From Streptomyces sp. Root1304 (GTDB taxonomy: Bacteria > Actinomycetota > Actinomycetes > Streptomycetales > Streptomycetaceae): a DNA stretch of 64,000 nt. The stretch covers positions 373,241 through 437,240 of the forward strand of contig NZ_LMEP01000001.1 of assembly GCF_001426405.1 (NCBI RefSeq), written 5' to 3'. Numbering within the stretch: the first letter of the stretch is position 1; every line of letters starts with the position of its first letter. The notes beneath the pieces were generated by a model. The model did not search any database. It saw only the letters and a list, made by a program, of their open reading frames with translations, and was not told the origin of the DNA. Positions 33,577-42,793 of this stretch are shown here, piece by piece. A program made the translations under genes and the position numbers.

Positions 33577-35350
33577 GGTTGCCTCCGGTGGTCGCCTGGG
33601 TGAAGGTCTTGCTGGTGACGGTGTTGTGGTTGCCGAGGGTGACGTTGCCCCGGGTGTTCTCGATGAACGTGCCGCCCTCGGCGACGTGCACGATCCGCTG
33701 CTCGAACTCGGCCGTCTCGTACCCCGCTTCGCGCAGCGCGGACGTCACCCCGTTGGTGACCCGGTCCTGCACGCTCTTCAGATAGCGGCTGACGTCCATC
33801 TCCTGGAAGAGGGACGCCTCGTCGTCGGAGCCGAGCTCGCGGACCGAGAGCCCGGGCCCCTCGGGCAGCGCGCGGGCGTGGCCGCCGGTGAGCAGCCGCC
33901 AGGCGTGCCCGAGGGAACGCCCGATCGTGACCAGGGCCTGCCCTGCCGAGCGCGGGGTCTGCCCGAGCGCCCAGACGGCCTTGCCGAAGGTGTGGTTGTG
34001 CCGGTAGCGGTGGGCGATCCGGTCGGCGTACCGGTAGAGCGGCTTCACCGGCCGCAGCACGTGCGGCGCGACCTCCAGCATCAGCATCCCGCCCTGGGTG
34101 TGGACGCGGACGAAGACGGTGGTGACGATCTCCTCGTCCCAGCCGCCGACCCGGATGCGCAGGAAGTGACGGCGGGCCTCGCCGCCCTCCTCGATCGAGC
34201 CCGAGCGGTGCCGCTCGTACCCCTCGGGGCTGTACGGGGCGGCGGTGCGGGCCGGCAGCCCGTCGACCGGCAGGAAGACGACCTCGTCGATCTCCAGCTC
34301 GCGCAGCCGGTCCCGTACCGCTTCCCTGAGCTGCGGCGAACCGTGCGGCGACGGCACGCGCAGCGCCTCCACCAGCGGGACGACGTGCCGCATGACGGCG
34401 CTGTTGTCGAGCGGCTCGGGGCCGTCCTCCCCGAGGTCCGCGCGCGGGCGCAGCTCGACGGAGAGCGACCAGGGCTCGTACGGCTCACCGGCGCCGCAGA
34501 ACGGGTCGTCGGCCCCGTACATGACGAGCCGGGCGTGCTGCTCGACCCTGATCCGGTCGCGCAGCCTGCGGAACCTGACTCCCTCGGCGCGCTCGGCCGG
34601 GTCGGAGTGCTGGTCGGGGAAGCGGTCCCGGGACAGTTCCTCGGTGAGCGCGCGGGCGAACTGGCCGCGCTGGGTGGCCACCGCCCAGGCGACGAGCAGC
34701 GGCACGGCGAGGGTGATCCACACCTCCGCCCTGCCGATCCCCCAGATCTCCTCGGCGGCGACGCTGACGCCGAGGCCGAGGAGTTCGCCGAACCCGAGGT
34801 CGTCGCCGTACCCGCCGCCGTAGCCGTCGCCGAGGAACTCCCCGCCGCGCTCCAGGTCGCCGAAGGCCAGCAGGAGGAGCAGCAGCGCGGACTGGACGAG
34901 CATCAACCGCCCGTACCAGCGCAGCACGAAGGCCGGGACGACCCGGTACACGGGGGCGGTGGCGGAGCGCCCGCGGATCCAGCGGCCCAGGCCGAGGACG
35001 AGGAACGGCACGATCAGCAGGCCGATCAGACCCTTGGTCAGCGGCAGCGCGATGATCCAGAGGGCCAGGATGCCGGCGGCCCAGCCGAGTTCGACGCGGC
35101 GGGCGCGCAGCGCGTGGGCGAGGACGCGGCTCGCGTCGAAGCCGAGGGAGGGGGCGGCGAAGCGCTCCTCGTGGACGTAGAGCTCGTCGACGACCGCGTC
35201 GCGGAAGGCGTCGTCGAGGTAGGCGCCGGCGCAGAGCAGCCGGGTCGCCTCGCTGGTGGCCGGTGTCCGGCGCGGGCCGAGGGCCGCCGGCGCGCCCGGC
35301 GGCGGTGTGGGTGGCCCTTCGGGCTGCCGGGGTACGAACGATGACGCCAT
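33569..35350 (-). CDS. Polytopic membrane protein ending in GNVTLGNHNTVT motif
   Basis: The 593-residue protein starts with a Pro-rich tail. Hydrophobic helices come in pairs: ILALWIIALPLTKGLIGLLI and LIVPFLVLGLGRW, LMLVQSALLLLLLAFG, and the later VWITLAVPLLVAWAVA. A large cytoplasmic region of about 300 residues follows with no motif I recognise (RYDSPEG-like Tyr/Arg-rich stretches, VVFLPVDGLPARTA). The last 30 residues carry GNVTLGNHNTVT (568-579). It is the first gene of a leftward three-gene operon. The motif shared with the next protein suggests that the two interact. Confidence 0.75.
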   Translation of the reverse strand: MASSFVPRQPEGPPTPPPGAPAALGPRRTPATSEATRLLCAGAYLDDAFRDAVVDELYVHEERFAAPSLGFDASRVLAHALRARRVELGWAAGILALWIIALPLTKGLIGLLIVPFLVLGLGRWIRGRSATAPVYRVVPAFVLRWYGRLMLVQSALLLLLLAFGDLERGGEFLGDGYGGGYGDDLGFGELLGLGVSVAAEEIWGIGRAEVWITLAVPLLVAWAVATQRGQFARALTEELSRDRFPDQHSDPAERAEGVRFRRLRDRIRVEQHARLVMYGADDPFCGAGEPYEPWSLSVELRPRADLGEDGPEPLDNSAVMRHVVPLVEALRVPSPHGSPQLREAVRDRLRELEIDEVVFLPVDGLPARTAAPYSPEGYERHRSGSIEEGGEARRHFLRIRVGGWDEEIVTTVFVRVHTQGGMLMLEVAPHVLRPVKPLYRYADRIAHRYRHNHTFGKAVWALGQTPRSAGQALVTIGRSLGHAWRLLTGGHARALPEGPGLSVRELGSDDEASLFQEMDVSRYLKSVQDRVTNGVTSALREAGYETAEFEQRIVHVAEGGTFIENTRGNVTLGNHNTVTSKTFTQATTGGNRG

Positions 35351-35456
35351 GACTCCCCCGAGGATGCGGCAACTGTCCCTGCGTACGGCCCACTTGACGG
35401 CGAACCGGTGGGCCAGCATAGGGGAGCCGGGGGTGCCCTGTCGGCTGGAAATGACG

Positions 35457-35498
35457 GCGCCCCCGGTCCGTACGGTCGGTCGTACGGGCCGGGGGCGC
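35457..35498 (-). terminator. Terminator downstream of mdh
   Basis: An 18-bp stem (35457-35474 with 35481-35498, one G-U, 6-nt loop) lies about 80 bp after the mdh stop. Between it and mdh, GATCAGGCC and GCCTTGGCTCG are repeated. Confidence 0.8.
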
Positions 35499-35579
35499 CG
35501 AGCAGGGGGAGCCCTGGTGGAGCGGGGCTCGGATCAGGCCTTGGCTCGAATCGTGCCTTGGCTCGGATCAGGCCGGGGC

Positions 35580-36674
<1,095 letters not shown>

Positions 36675-36741
36675 CTATCCGACCCGGACCCCGGCGAATC
36701 CCCACCCCCTTGTGGTCCGGCTCACTGCCGCGCGCCCGCGC

Positions 36742-36807
36742 GCGTGTCCGGGCCCGCGTCCGCCCGCGTGTCCGGTGCCGGGTCCGCCCGCGTGTCCGGC
36801 CGTACGG
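36742..36807. repeat. 24-bp direct repeats upstream of mdh
   Basis: Units at 36742-36765 and 36766-36789 share GCGTGTCCGG and GTCCGCCC; a partial third starts at 36790 and runs into the palindromic sequence CCGTACGG. They lie between mdh and the stop of the HTH/DUF2690 gene. Confidence 0.7.
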
Positions 36808-36817
36808 CGGCCGTACG

Positions 36818-37855
36818 TCAGTCGCCCGCGGTGCAGCCCTCGCGGCCGTTCGCGAGCGCGCCGCAGGCCCGTGCGGCCGTGCCGGATCCGACGGCGACCA
36901 TCGGCGTGTACGCGTCGGTCGCCGCCGCCGTGTCGGCGTCCGGGGCGACGGTGGCGTTCCTGACGGTGCTCGCGGCCTCGACGCTCACGGTGTCCCCGGG
37001 GGCGGCTCCGGTGATCCGGGCCCAGGCGGCCCCGCAGGTGCCGCTGTAGCGGACCTCGATCAGGGCCGTGCCCACGCGCGCGCGGGCGACGGTCGTGGCG
37101 AGCTCGCCGCCGCAGCCCATGGCCTCCGGGTCCTGCCCGGTGCAGTCGGCGCCCGCGCACCTCACGCCCGGGGGGAGGCTGGGGGGCCGGGTGGCGGGCG
37201 GGGCGGTGGTGGGCGACGGGGCGGCCGCCCGGTCGTCCGCTCCGTCGGAACCGCCGAGGTCGACGAGGAGCAGGGCGGCGGTGACGACGAGCAGGGCGCC
37301 GAGCGTGCCGACGACGTAGAGGAGGACGCGGTGGCGGCGGGAGGCGGGGGTGGGAGCAGGGGTGGAGACAGGAGCGGGAGCGGGGGTGGGGGCGGCGGCG
37401 GGATCGGGGGCGGGCGCAGGGCTCGGCAGGTCGATGCGCCGGATCTGCATCGTGCGGTCGCTCTCGTCGTGGCGGTCGTCGCGGGCCCGACGGTCACCGT
37501 CACCACGGCCACTGTCACGGTCGCCGTCACCACGGGCACCGCCCCCGGCCGTCGGCGCACTCCCGCCCCCGCCCTCGCCGGCGACCCGGCCGGACCACAC
37601 CCGTTCCGCCCGCTCCCAGTGGGCCGCGAGGCCTCCCGAGTCGCTGCCCGTGACGTCGGCGAGTGCCATGACGGCGCTACGGGGCACGGGTTGACGGGCG
37701 TTCAGAAAGGCGTCCCATACGGCCCGTTCGTGTCCGGTGCGTTCGGCGACGGCCGCGACGGCGAGGCCGCTGCGGTCGACGAGACGGCGGAGCAGCTCGG
37801 TGAACGCGCGGACGTCCGGATCGAGTTCGTCGGGCAGCGTCTTCCAGCCAGGCAT
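36818..37855 (-). CDS. HTH protein with transmembrane helix and DUF2690 domain
   Basis: The 345-residue protein has an N-terminal XRE-like helical domain (FTELLRRLVDRSGLAVAAVA; WDAFLNARQPVPRSAVMALA). A long Gly/Asp/Arg and then Ala-Pro-rich linker leads to a membrane helix (VLLYVVGTLGALLVVTAALLL). The external domain has GVRCAGADCTGQDPEAMGCG and the Cys-linked region RYSGTCGAAWARITGA, typical of DUF2690. It looks like a one-component sensor linking an outside signal to DNA binding. AAGGGGG precedes the ATG. Confidence 0.8.
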   Translation of the reverse strand: MPGWKTLPDELDPDVRAFTELLRRLVDRSGLAVAAVAERTGHERAVWDAFLNARQPVPRSAVMALADVTGSDSGGLAAHWERAERVWSGRVAGEGGGGSAPTAGGGARGDGDRDSGRGDGDRRARDDRHDESDRTMQIRRIDLPSPAPAPDPAAAPTPAPAPVSTPAPTPASRRHRVLLYVVGTLGALLVVTAALLLVDLGGSDGADDRAAAPSPTTAPPATRPPSLPPGVRCAGADCTGQDPEAMGCGGELATTVARARVGTALIEVRYSGTCGAAWARITGAAPGDTVSVEAASTVRNATVAPDADTAAATDAYTPMVAVGSGTAARACGALANGREGCTAGD

Positions 37856-38032
37856 GTGCGGTCCCCCTTGTCCCGTACCCCTCGCGACTCCCTGCTGCCC
37901 CGAAGAATGGCAGGTCCGGAGGCGACGCGCGCCCCGGATGCGGATCCGAGGTAGCGGAATGGTCACTTCCGTGCCACAGCGCCCCGACGGCACTTGCCGC
38001 ACGTTGGCGCGTACATGACCCTTGATCACAGC

Positions 38033-38068
38033 GGCGCCCGCCCTCCCACGGGGGAGAGGGCGGGCGCC
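38033..38068 (-). terminator. Terminator after the folD-DUF3017 operon
   Basis: GGCGCCCGCCCT (38033-38044) and AGGGCGGGCGCC (38057-38068) form a perfect 12-bp stem that can extend by CCC/GGG. It lies 50 bp after the DUF3017 stop. Confidence 0.75.
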
Positions 38069-38118
38069 GTGTCTCAAACGCTGCGGGCCGGGGTCCGGCT
38101 TCCGGCCGGGTGCGGACC

Positions 38119-38598
38119 CTAGGTCACCGTGAGATGGAGGATCTCCTCCAGGAACGGGATCTTCAGCCAGGGCCCGGGCTGCACCATGAGCGCGAGCAGC
38201 ACGATCAGGCCACCCATCACCCCGTACGTGATCATGTCCGTGAAGCGGGACCGGACGGCCAGCATGCCCACGGAGGGCAGCACCCGGCGCATCACGGCCC
38301 CCACCAGGAGCGCGGCGCCGATCAGCATCGCGCCGACCCGGAAGGCCTGCGGGAAGGGGTCCGTCCCCACCACGAGCAGCCCGGTCCCGGCGAGCGTGAG
38401 CACGGTGAGCAGCGGCCACTGGCGGGCGGGCGCGGAAGCGTCCCCGGGGGCTGCCCGGCCGCCGCCCTCGGGCCGCGCGGTGTCGGTGGTGACGGTCGCC
38501 GGGCGCTTCCGCCCGCCGCCGGCGGAGGCCTCCGCCGGCGCTTCCGTACCGTCCGGGTTCCCCGGCGTTCCCGGATTCCCCGGGGTCCCCGAGGTCAT
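38119..38598 (-). CDS. DUF3017 domain membrane protein
   Basis: The 159-residue protein has a Gly/Pro-rich N-terminal third and then three hydrophobic helices (WPLLTVLTLAGTGLLVVGTD; FRVGAMLIGAALLVGAVM; ITYGVMGGLIVLLALMV). It is the usual neighbour of folD in actinobacteria. The ATG lies just past the folD stop, 1 bp apart, so translation is coupled. Function is unknown. Confidence 0.83.
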   Translation of the reverse strand: MTSGTPGNPGTPGNPDGTEAPAEASAGGGRKRPATVTTDTARPEGGGRAAPGDASAPARQWPLLTVLTLAGTGLLVVGTDPFPQAFRVGAMLIGAALLVGAVMRRVLPSVGMLAVRSRFTDMITYGVMGGLIVLLALMVQPGPWLKIPFLEEILHLTVT

Positions 38599-38599
38599 G

Positions 38600-39460
38600 T
38601 CAGAGCGCCGCGGCCGCGCGCTCCGCGGCCTCGACGACGTTGACGAGGAGCTGGGCGCGGGTCATCGGGCCGACGCCGCCGGGGTTCGGGGAGATCCAGC
38701 CGGCCACCTCGGCGACGCCCGGGTGCACATCGCCGACGATCTTGCCCTCGCCGTTGCGGGAGACGCCGACGTCGAGGACGGCGGCGCCCGGCTTCACGTC
38801 CTCCGGCTTGATCAGGTGGGGCACACCGGCCGCCGCGACGATGATGTCGGCGTTGCGCAGGTGGGCGGAGAGGTCCCGGGTGCCGGTGTGGCACTGGGTC
38901 ACGGTCGCGTTCTCCGAGCGGCGGGTGAGCAGCAGCGGCATCGGGCGGCCGATGGTGACCCCGCGTCCGACGACCACGACCTCGGCGCCGTTGATCTCGA
39001 CGCCGTGGCGGCGGAGGAGGGTGATGACGCCGTTGGGCGTGCAGGGCAGCGGGGCGGGCTCGTTGAGGACGAGCCGGCCGAGGTTGGTGGGGTGCAGACC
39101 GTCCGCGTCCTTGGCGGGGTCCATCAGCTCCAGGATGCGGTTCTCGTCGATGCCCTTGGGCAGCGGGAGCTGGACGATGTACCCGGTGCAGGCCGGGTCC
39201 TCGTTGAGCTCCTGGACGACGGCCTCGATCTCCTCCTGCGTGGCGTCGGCGGGCAGGGTGCGCTGGATCGAGGCGAGCCCGACCTCCGCGCAGTCCCGGT
39301 GCTTGCCGGCCACGTACTTCTGGCTGGCCGCGTCGTCGCCGACGAGGACGGTGCCGAGTCCGGGTGTGATGCCCTGCTCCTTGAGGGCCGCCACACGGAC
39401 GGTCAGATCGGACTTGATCGCGGCTGCGGTGGCCTTGCCATCGAGAATCTGGGCGCTCAT
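38600..39460 (-). CDS. folD: Methylene-THF dehydrogenase/methenyl-THF cyclohydrolase
   Basis: The 286-residue bifunctional enzyme converts methylene-THF to formyl-THF with NADP. Tyr49 and Lys53 ([10 protein letters not shown]) are the active-site pair. [18 protein letters not shown] and [12 protein letters not shown] are the folate and nucleotide motifs (the last with Thr-Ile-Gly). The ATG at 39460 has GGGAGG 8 bp upstream. With glyA and purH/purN nearby it feeds one-carbon units into purine synthesis. Confidence 0.95.
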   Translation of the reverse strand: MSAQILDGKATAAAIKSDLTVRVAALKEQGITPGLGTVLVGDDAASQKYVAGKHRDCAEVGLASIQRTLPADATQEEIEAVVQELNEDPACTGYIVQLPLPKGIDENRILELMDPAKDADGLHPTNLGRLVLNEPAPLPCTPNGVITLLRRHGVEINGAEVVVVGRGVTIGRPMPLLLTRRSENATVTQCHTGTRDLSAHLRNADIIVAAAGVPHLIKPEDVKPGAAVLDVGVSRNGEGKIVGDVHPGVAEVAGWISPNPGGVGPMTRAQLLVNVVEAAERAAAAL

Positions 39461-39710
39461 GGAGACATCCTCCCGGATGACCCCCGCCTTGTTCCAATTC
39501 GCTCGGGCCGGGCACCCTCTCGCACGGCGCGGAAGGTTGCACTCGCACAACTGCGCCGGGTAACGACTGGACAAAAAGTCGACGCAGCGCCGACGATGAT
39601 CCGCGTAGTACCGCGGAAAGTGCCGGGGGGAATCCGCTCACATGCCGTGAAACGTCCTCCGCGCGGGCCGCGTCGTCCCCGCACAGAGAAATTCACGGAG
39701 GAACCCCGGA
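39461..39710. other. Divergent intergenic region without a recognised gene
   Basis: The 250 bp contain folD and membrane-protein promoters only. I see no riboswitch core or significant ORF. A GTACCGCGG run near 39608 is a partial palindrome. Confidence 0.35.
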
Positions 39711-40304
39711 ATGAGCTTCGGCGACCCGAACAACCCTTACGGCCAGCCGCAGGGCCAGGGCCAGCAGCCCGGTTACGGCTACCCGCAGCAGGCCCCCCAG
39801 GGCGTGCCGCCGCAGCAGGGGTACGGCTACCCGGCGGCCCCGCCGGTCTCCCCGTACGGCGGCGGTTACCCGCAGGGCCCGGTCAAGATGCCCGGACTGA
39901 TGACCACCGCGCGGGTGCTGTTGTTCATCATCGGCGGCCTCCAGCTCATCGGAGCCGTCGTCATGGGCATCGGGATCGCCGCGGCCTCCAGCACGATCGA
40001 CGACTCGGACACCGCGACGGGCCTCGCCGGGCTGGGCTTCGTCCTCGTCGCCCTGCTCGCGGTCATCGGCGGCCTGTCGATCTTCCTCGGCGTGAAGTTC
40101 TCGACCGGCGGCACCGCGATCCGCGTGATCACGATCATCTACGCCTCGCTGATGCTCGTCGGCGCGCTCGGCAACTTCGCCGGCGGCCAGCCCAGCGGCG
40201 TCTTCGGCGGCATCGTCAGCCTCGCCATCGGCGGCATCATCCTGGCCTCGATGGTCGGCGGACAGGCCTCCGCCTGGTTCAACCGCAACAAGCAGCAGTA
40301 CTGA
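39711..40304 (+). CDS. Membrane protein with Gln/Gly/Tyr/Pro-rich N-terminus
   Basis: The 197-residue protein starts with a 58-residue low-complexity region (GYGYPQQAPQGVPPQQ). It has four hydrophobic helices: ARVLLFIIGGLQLIGAVVMG, GLGFVLVALLAVIGGLSIF, RVITIIYASLMLVGALG and GGIVSLAIGGIILASM. ACGGAGGAA precedes the ATG by 7 bp. The architecture matches small DUF4064-type actinobacterial membrane proteins, but I am not certain of the family. Confidence 0.78.
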   Translation: MSFGDPNNPYGQPQGQGQQPGYGYPQQAPQGVPPQQGYGYPAAPPVSPYGGGYPQGPVKMPGLMTTARVLLFIIGGLQLIGAVVMGIGIAAASSTIDDSDTATGLAGLGFVLVALLAVIGGLSIFLGVKFSTGGTAIRVITIIYASLMLVGALGNFAGGQPSGVFGGIVSLAIGGIILASMVGGQASAWFNRNKQQY

Positions 40305-40311
40305 TCCACGG

Positions 40312-40349
40312 ACGAAGGGCCCGGTTCCCCACGGAACCGGGCCCTTCGT
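40312..40349 (+). terminator. 17-bp perfect hairpin terminator
   Basis: Arms 40312-40328 and 40333-40349 pair fully around CCAC. It sits between the convergent membrane protein and DUF2079 gene stops. Confidence 0.85.
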
Positions 40350-40365
40350 GCGTGCGCGCCGCGTC

Positions 40366-41820
40366 TCACACCCTCTTGAGCACCGCGAAGCCGTCCGAGC
40401 GGTGCACGATCTCGTACCGCGCCTCCGGATGCAGTTGCGAAGCCAGCTGCGCCGGGTCGGAGACCTGCTGCGACCAGCCGCGCAGGTCGAAGGCGAGATA
40501 GTCCGGGTCGACGTCCCCCGAGGTGCCCACCCAGTAGACCCGGTGGTCCGCCGTGAGGTGCGCGAGGAGCGAGACGTCGGCCTCGACGCTCACCCCGTCC
40601 GGCACCGCGTCGACCGCCGCCCGCGCCTGCTCGGTGCGGGTGTCCGTCCGGTACGTCTCCGGCTTCGTCAGCTCGCGCAGCGGCAGGTTCGCGGCGAGGA
40701 CGAGCGCGACCGCCGTCGCGACGGGGACGACGACCTTCCCGTACGAGACGAGCCACGCGCGCGGTGAGGTGCGTACGGAGCGGGCGCCGTCCACCAGGGC
40801 GAGGAACACGACCGGCATCAGGATCGCGCTGTAGTGCCAGTGCATGCCCCAGTGGTTCGGGTCCTGGGAGAGGAAGCGCCAGCCGAGGGTCGGCAGGACG
40901 AGAAGGATCAGCGGGGACCGCAGGGCCAGGAAGCCGGTGATGGCGAGCAGGTAGAACACCATCTCCCAGCGCTCGCCCGAGGCGAGCGCGTCACCGATGA
41001 CCTGCCCGAAGGAGGTCTCGGTGCCCTGCCCGGTCTTCTCGATCTTGGACCAGTAGTCGTACTCGCCGACCCGGCTCGCCGCCGGGATCAGGACGAGGAC
41101 GGTCAGCGCGAAGGCGGCCGTGCCGAAGCCGGCCACGGCCGCGCCGAGCCGCTTCTGCCCCTTCAGGAAGAGCACCGCGCCGACCATGGCGACGGTCAGC
41201 CCCATGTCCTCCTTGACGAGGACCAGCGGGGCCGCCCAGGCGGCGGCGGCGGTCCAGCGTCCGAGGAGCAGGGCCCGGCAGGTCAGGGCGAGCAGCGGGA
41301 CGGCGAAGGCGATCTCGTGGAAGTCGGACTTCACCGCCTCCTGGAGCCCCCAGGACAGCCCGTACGCGACGGTGAGCCCGATGCCCGCGGCGCGGCTGCC
41401 CAGGATCTGCTGGGTGGTCCGGCCGACGACGACGGCTCCGGCGGCGAACAGCGCGGCCTGCGCGAAGAGCAGGGCGACCGGTGAGGGCCAGATCCAGTAC
41501 AGCGGCGCGAGGAGCGCGGTGACCGGGCTGAAGTGGTCGCCGAGTATCTGGAAGCCGGGGCCCTTGATGTCGACGACGGGGGCCCGGAACTCGGCGTACG
41601 CCCTGACAGACTGCCCGAAGATCCCGAGGTCCCAGGACGGGGTGCGGAAGTGCGCGTACTGGACCCACGAGTACAGGAAGTACAGGCCGCACAGGACGCC
41701 CGCGAGGATCAGGTACGGGCGGAGCGGGGCGGGCGGGAGGCCGTCCGGCGACTCGGTGCCGCCGGGGCCGGGAGCGCCGGTGACGGCCTCCTCGGCGGAC
41801 CTGTTCTGTACGTCCAACAC
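40366..41820 (-). CDS. DUF2079 polytopic membrane protein
   Basis: About 484 residues, with roughly ten helices. The family's HFxxP-WDLGxFxQ motif is present (HFRTPSWDLGIFGQS), followed by GDHFSPVTALLAPLY, an arrangement like GT-C glycosyltransferases. The substrate is unknown. The start is uncertain: GTG at 41820, GTG at 41823 or TTG at 41847 are all possible, with GGGGG near the first two. Confidence 0.83.
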   Translation of the reverse strand: MLDVQNRSAEEAVTGAPGPGGTESPDGLPPAPLRPYLILAGVLCGLYFLYSWVQYAHFRTPSWDLGIFGQSVRAYAEFRAPVVDIKGPGFQILGDHFSPVTALLAPLYWIWPSPVALLFAQAALFAAGAVVVGRTTQQILGSRAAGIGLTVAYGLSWGLQEAVKSDFHEIAFAVPLLALTCRALLLGRWTAAAAWAAPLVLVKEDMGLTVAMVGAVLFLKGQKRLGAAVAGFGTAAFALTVLVLIPAASRVGEYDYWSKIEKTGQGTETSFGQVIGDALASGERWEMVFYLLAITGFLALRSPLILLVLPTLGWRFLSQDPNHWGMHWHYSAILMPVVFLALVDGARSVRTSPRAWLVSYGKVVVPVATAVALVLAANLPLRELTKPETYRTDTRTEQARAAVDAVPDGVSVEADVSLLAHLTADHRVYWVGTSGDVDPDYLAFDLRGWSQQVSDPAQLASQLHPEARYEIVHRSDGFAVLKRV

Positions 41821-41998
41821 CACGCCCCCACTACTGGTGGTCGACAAAAGAGCAACCCATTAGACCAGAGTCCACCCGATCGGCGGATCTGTCGCCGCCG
41901 GGGGCCGGGTGACGGACCGGCGACCCTCGGTGACGTTCTGCGTTCGTTTATCGCGGCTTCCTAGCCTGACGGCGCAGACCTCGGGGAAAGGAAGCGTC

Positions 41999-42793
41999 AT
42001 GTACAGCATCATCGTGGTGCCCGCACACGCCGCCGACCCCGGGAGCCAGGTCAGGCTGGCGCCCGGCGAAAGGCTCCACTTCGGCCGCACCGCCCCCCAC
42101 ACGGCAGGCGGACGGCGTCATCTGGACATCCCCCACCCCGGGGTGTCCAGGACCGCCGGAGAGATCGGCGCGACCGCGAGCTACTGGACCCTCAGCAACT
42201 TCAGCACCGCATCCACCTACGTGGTCGAGAACCCGGAGGGCGCCGGGGAGCACATCAAGATCGCCCCGGGACGGGTCGACGCCCCTGTGCCGTTCGAGTT
42301 CTCCCGGGTCGTTCTGCCCGCGGGCGGCGACCTGCTCGACTTCAGCGTCTGGGCGCCCCGCCACGACTACGTGGAACGCGCGCACACCGCAGGGGACGGC
42401 GAGCCGACCGCGCTCGCCTTCCCTCTCGACCGCTCCAAGCGCTACTTCCTCGTGCTCGCCGCACTCTGCGAGTCCCGGCTGCGCGGCGAGCCGCACGCGC
42501 CGCTGCCGACGGTCGAACAGATCGTGGGGCGGCTGCGAACGCTGTGGCCGGCGGTGAACCGCGCCTCCGTGCAGTGGAACATCGACTACCTGGCCGTGAA
42601 GCTACGGCTCAAGCCCGGCCCGGACACCGCCGACGCGGGACCGCGCCTCAACGGCAAGAAGGAGTCCCTGGTCTCGCTCGCCCTCCGCTTCGACCTCGTC
42701 CGCGAGGACGACCTGTCGGCCCTGGCGGCGCTGCCGGCCCCGACGGCCTCGACGGCTCAGGCGGCTCCGACCGCCCCGGCGGAGGAGCGATGA
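41999..42793 (+). CDS. FHA-like domain protein upstream of the kinase
   Basis: The 264-residue protein begins with LAPGERLHFGRT, HPGVSRTAGEIGA and YWTLSNFSTASTYVVEN. These match the beta-sandwich pThr-binding FHA fold, with the GR, S-R and N positions. A helical C-terminal half follows. AAAGGAAG precedes the ATG. The stop overlaps the kinase start by ATGA, which suggests that the pair form a phospho-signalling module. Confidence 0.8.
   Translation: MYSIIVVPAHAADPGSQVRLAPGERLHFGRTAPHTAGGRRHLDIPHPGVSRTAGEIGATASYWTLSNFSTASTYVVENPEGAGEHIKIAPGRVDAPVPFEFSRVVLPAGGDLLDFSVWAPRHDYVERAHTAGDGEPTALAFPLDRSKRYFLVLAALCESRLRGEPHAPLPTVEQIVGRLRTLWPAVNRASVQWNIDYLAVKLRLKPGPDTADAGPRLNGKKESLVSLALRFDLVREDDLSALAALPAPTASTAQAAPTAPAEER

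Noticed and set aside
32942..35344. An 800-residue plus-strand open frame over the GNVT operon
   Set aside because: Its composition is that of an antisense shadow. The minus-strand genes have coupled starts, ribosome sites and membrane helices.
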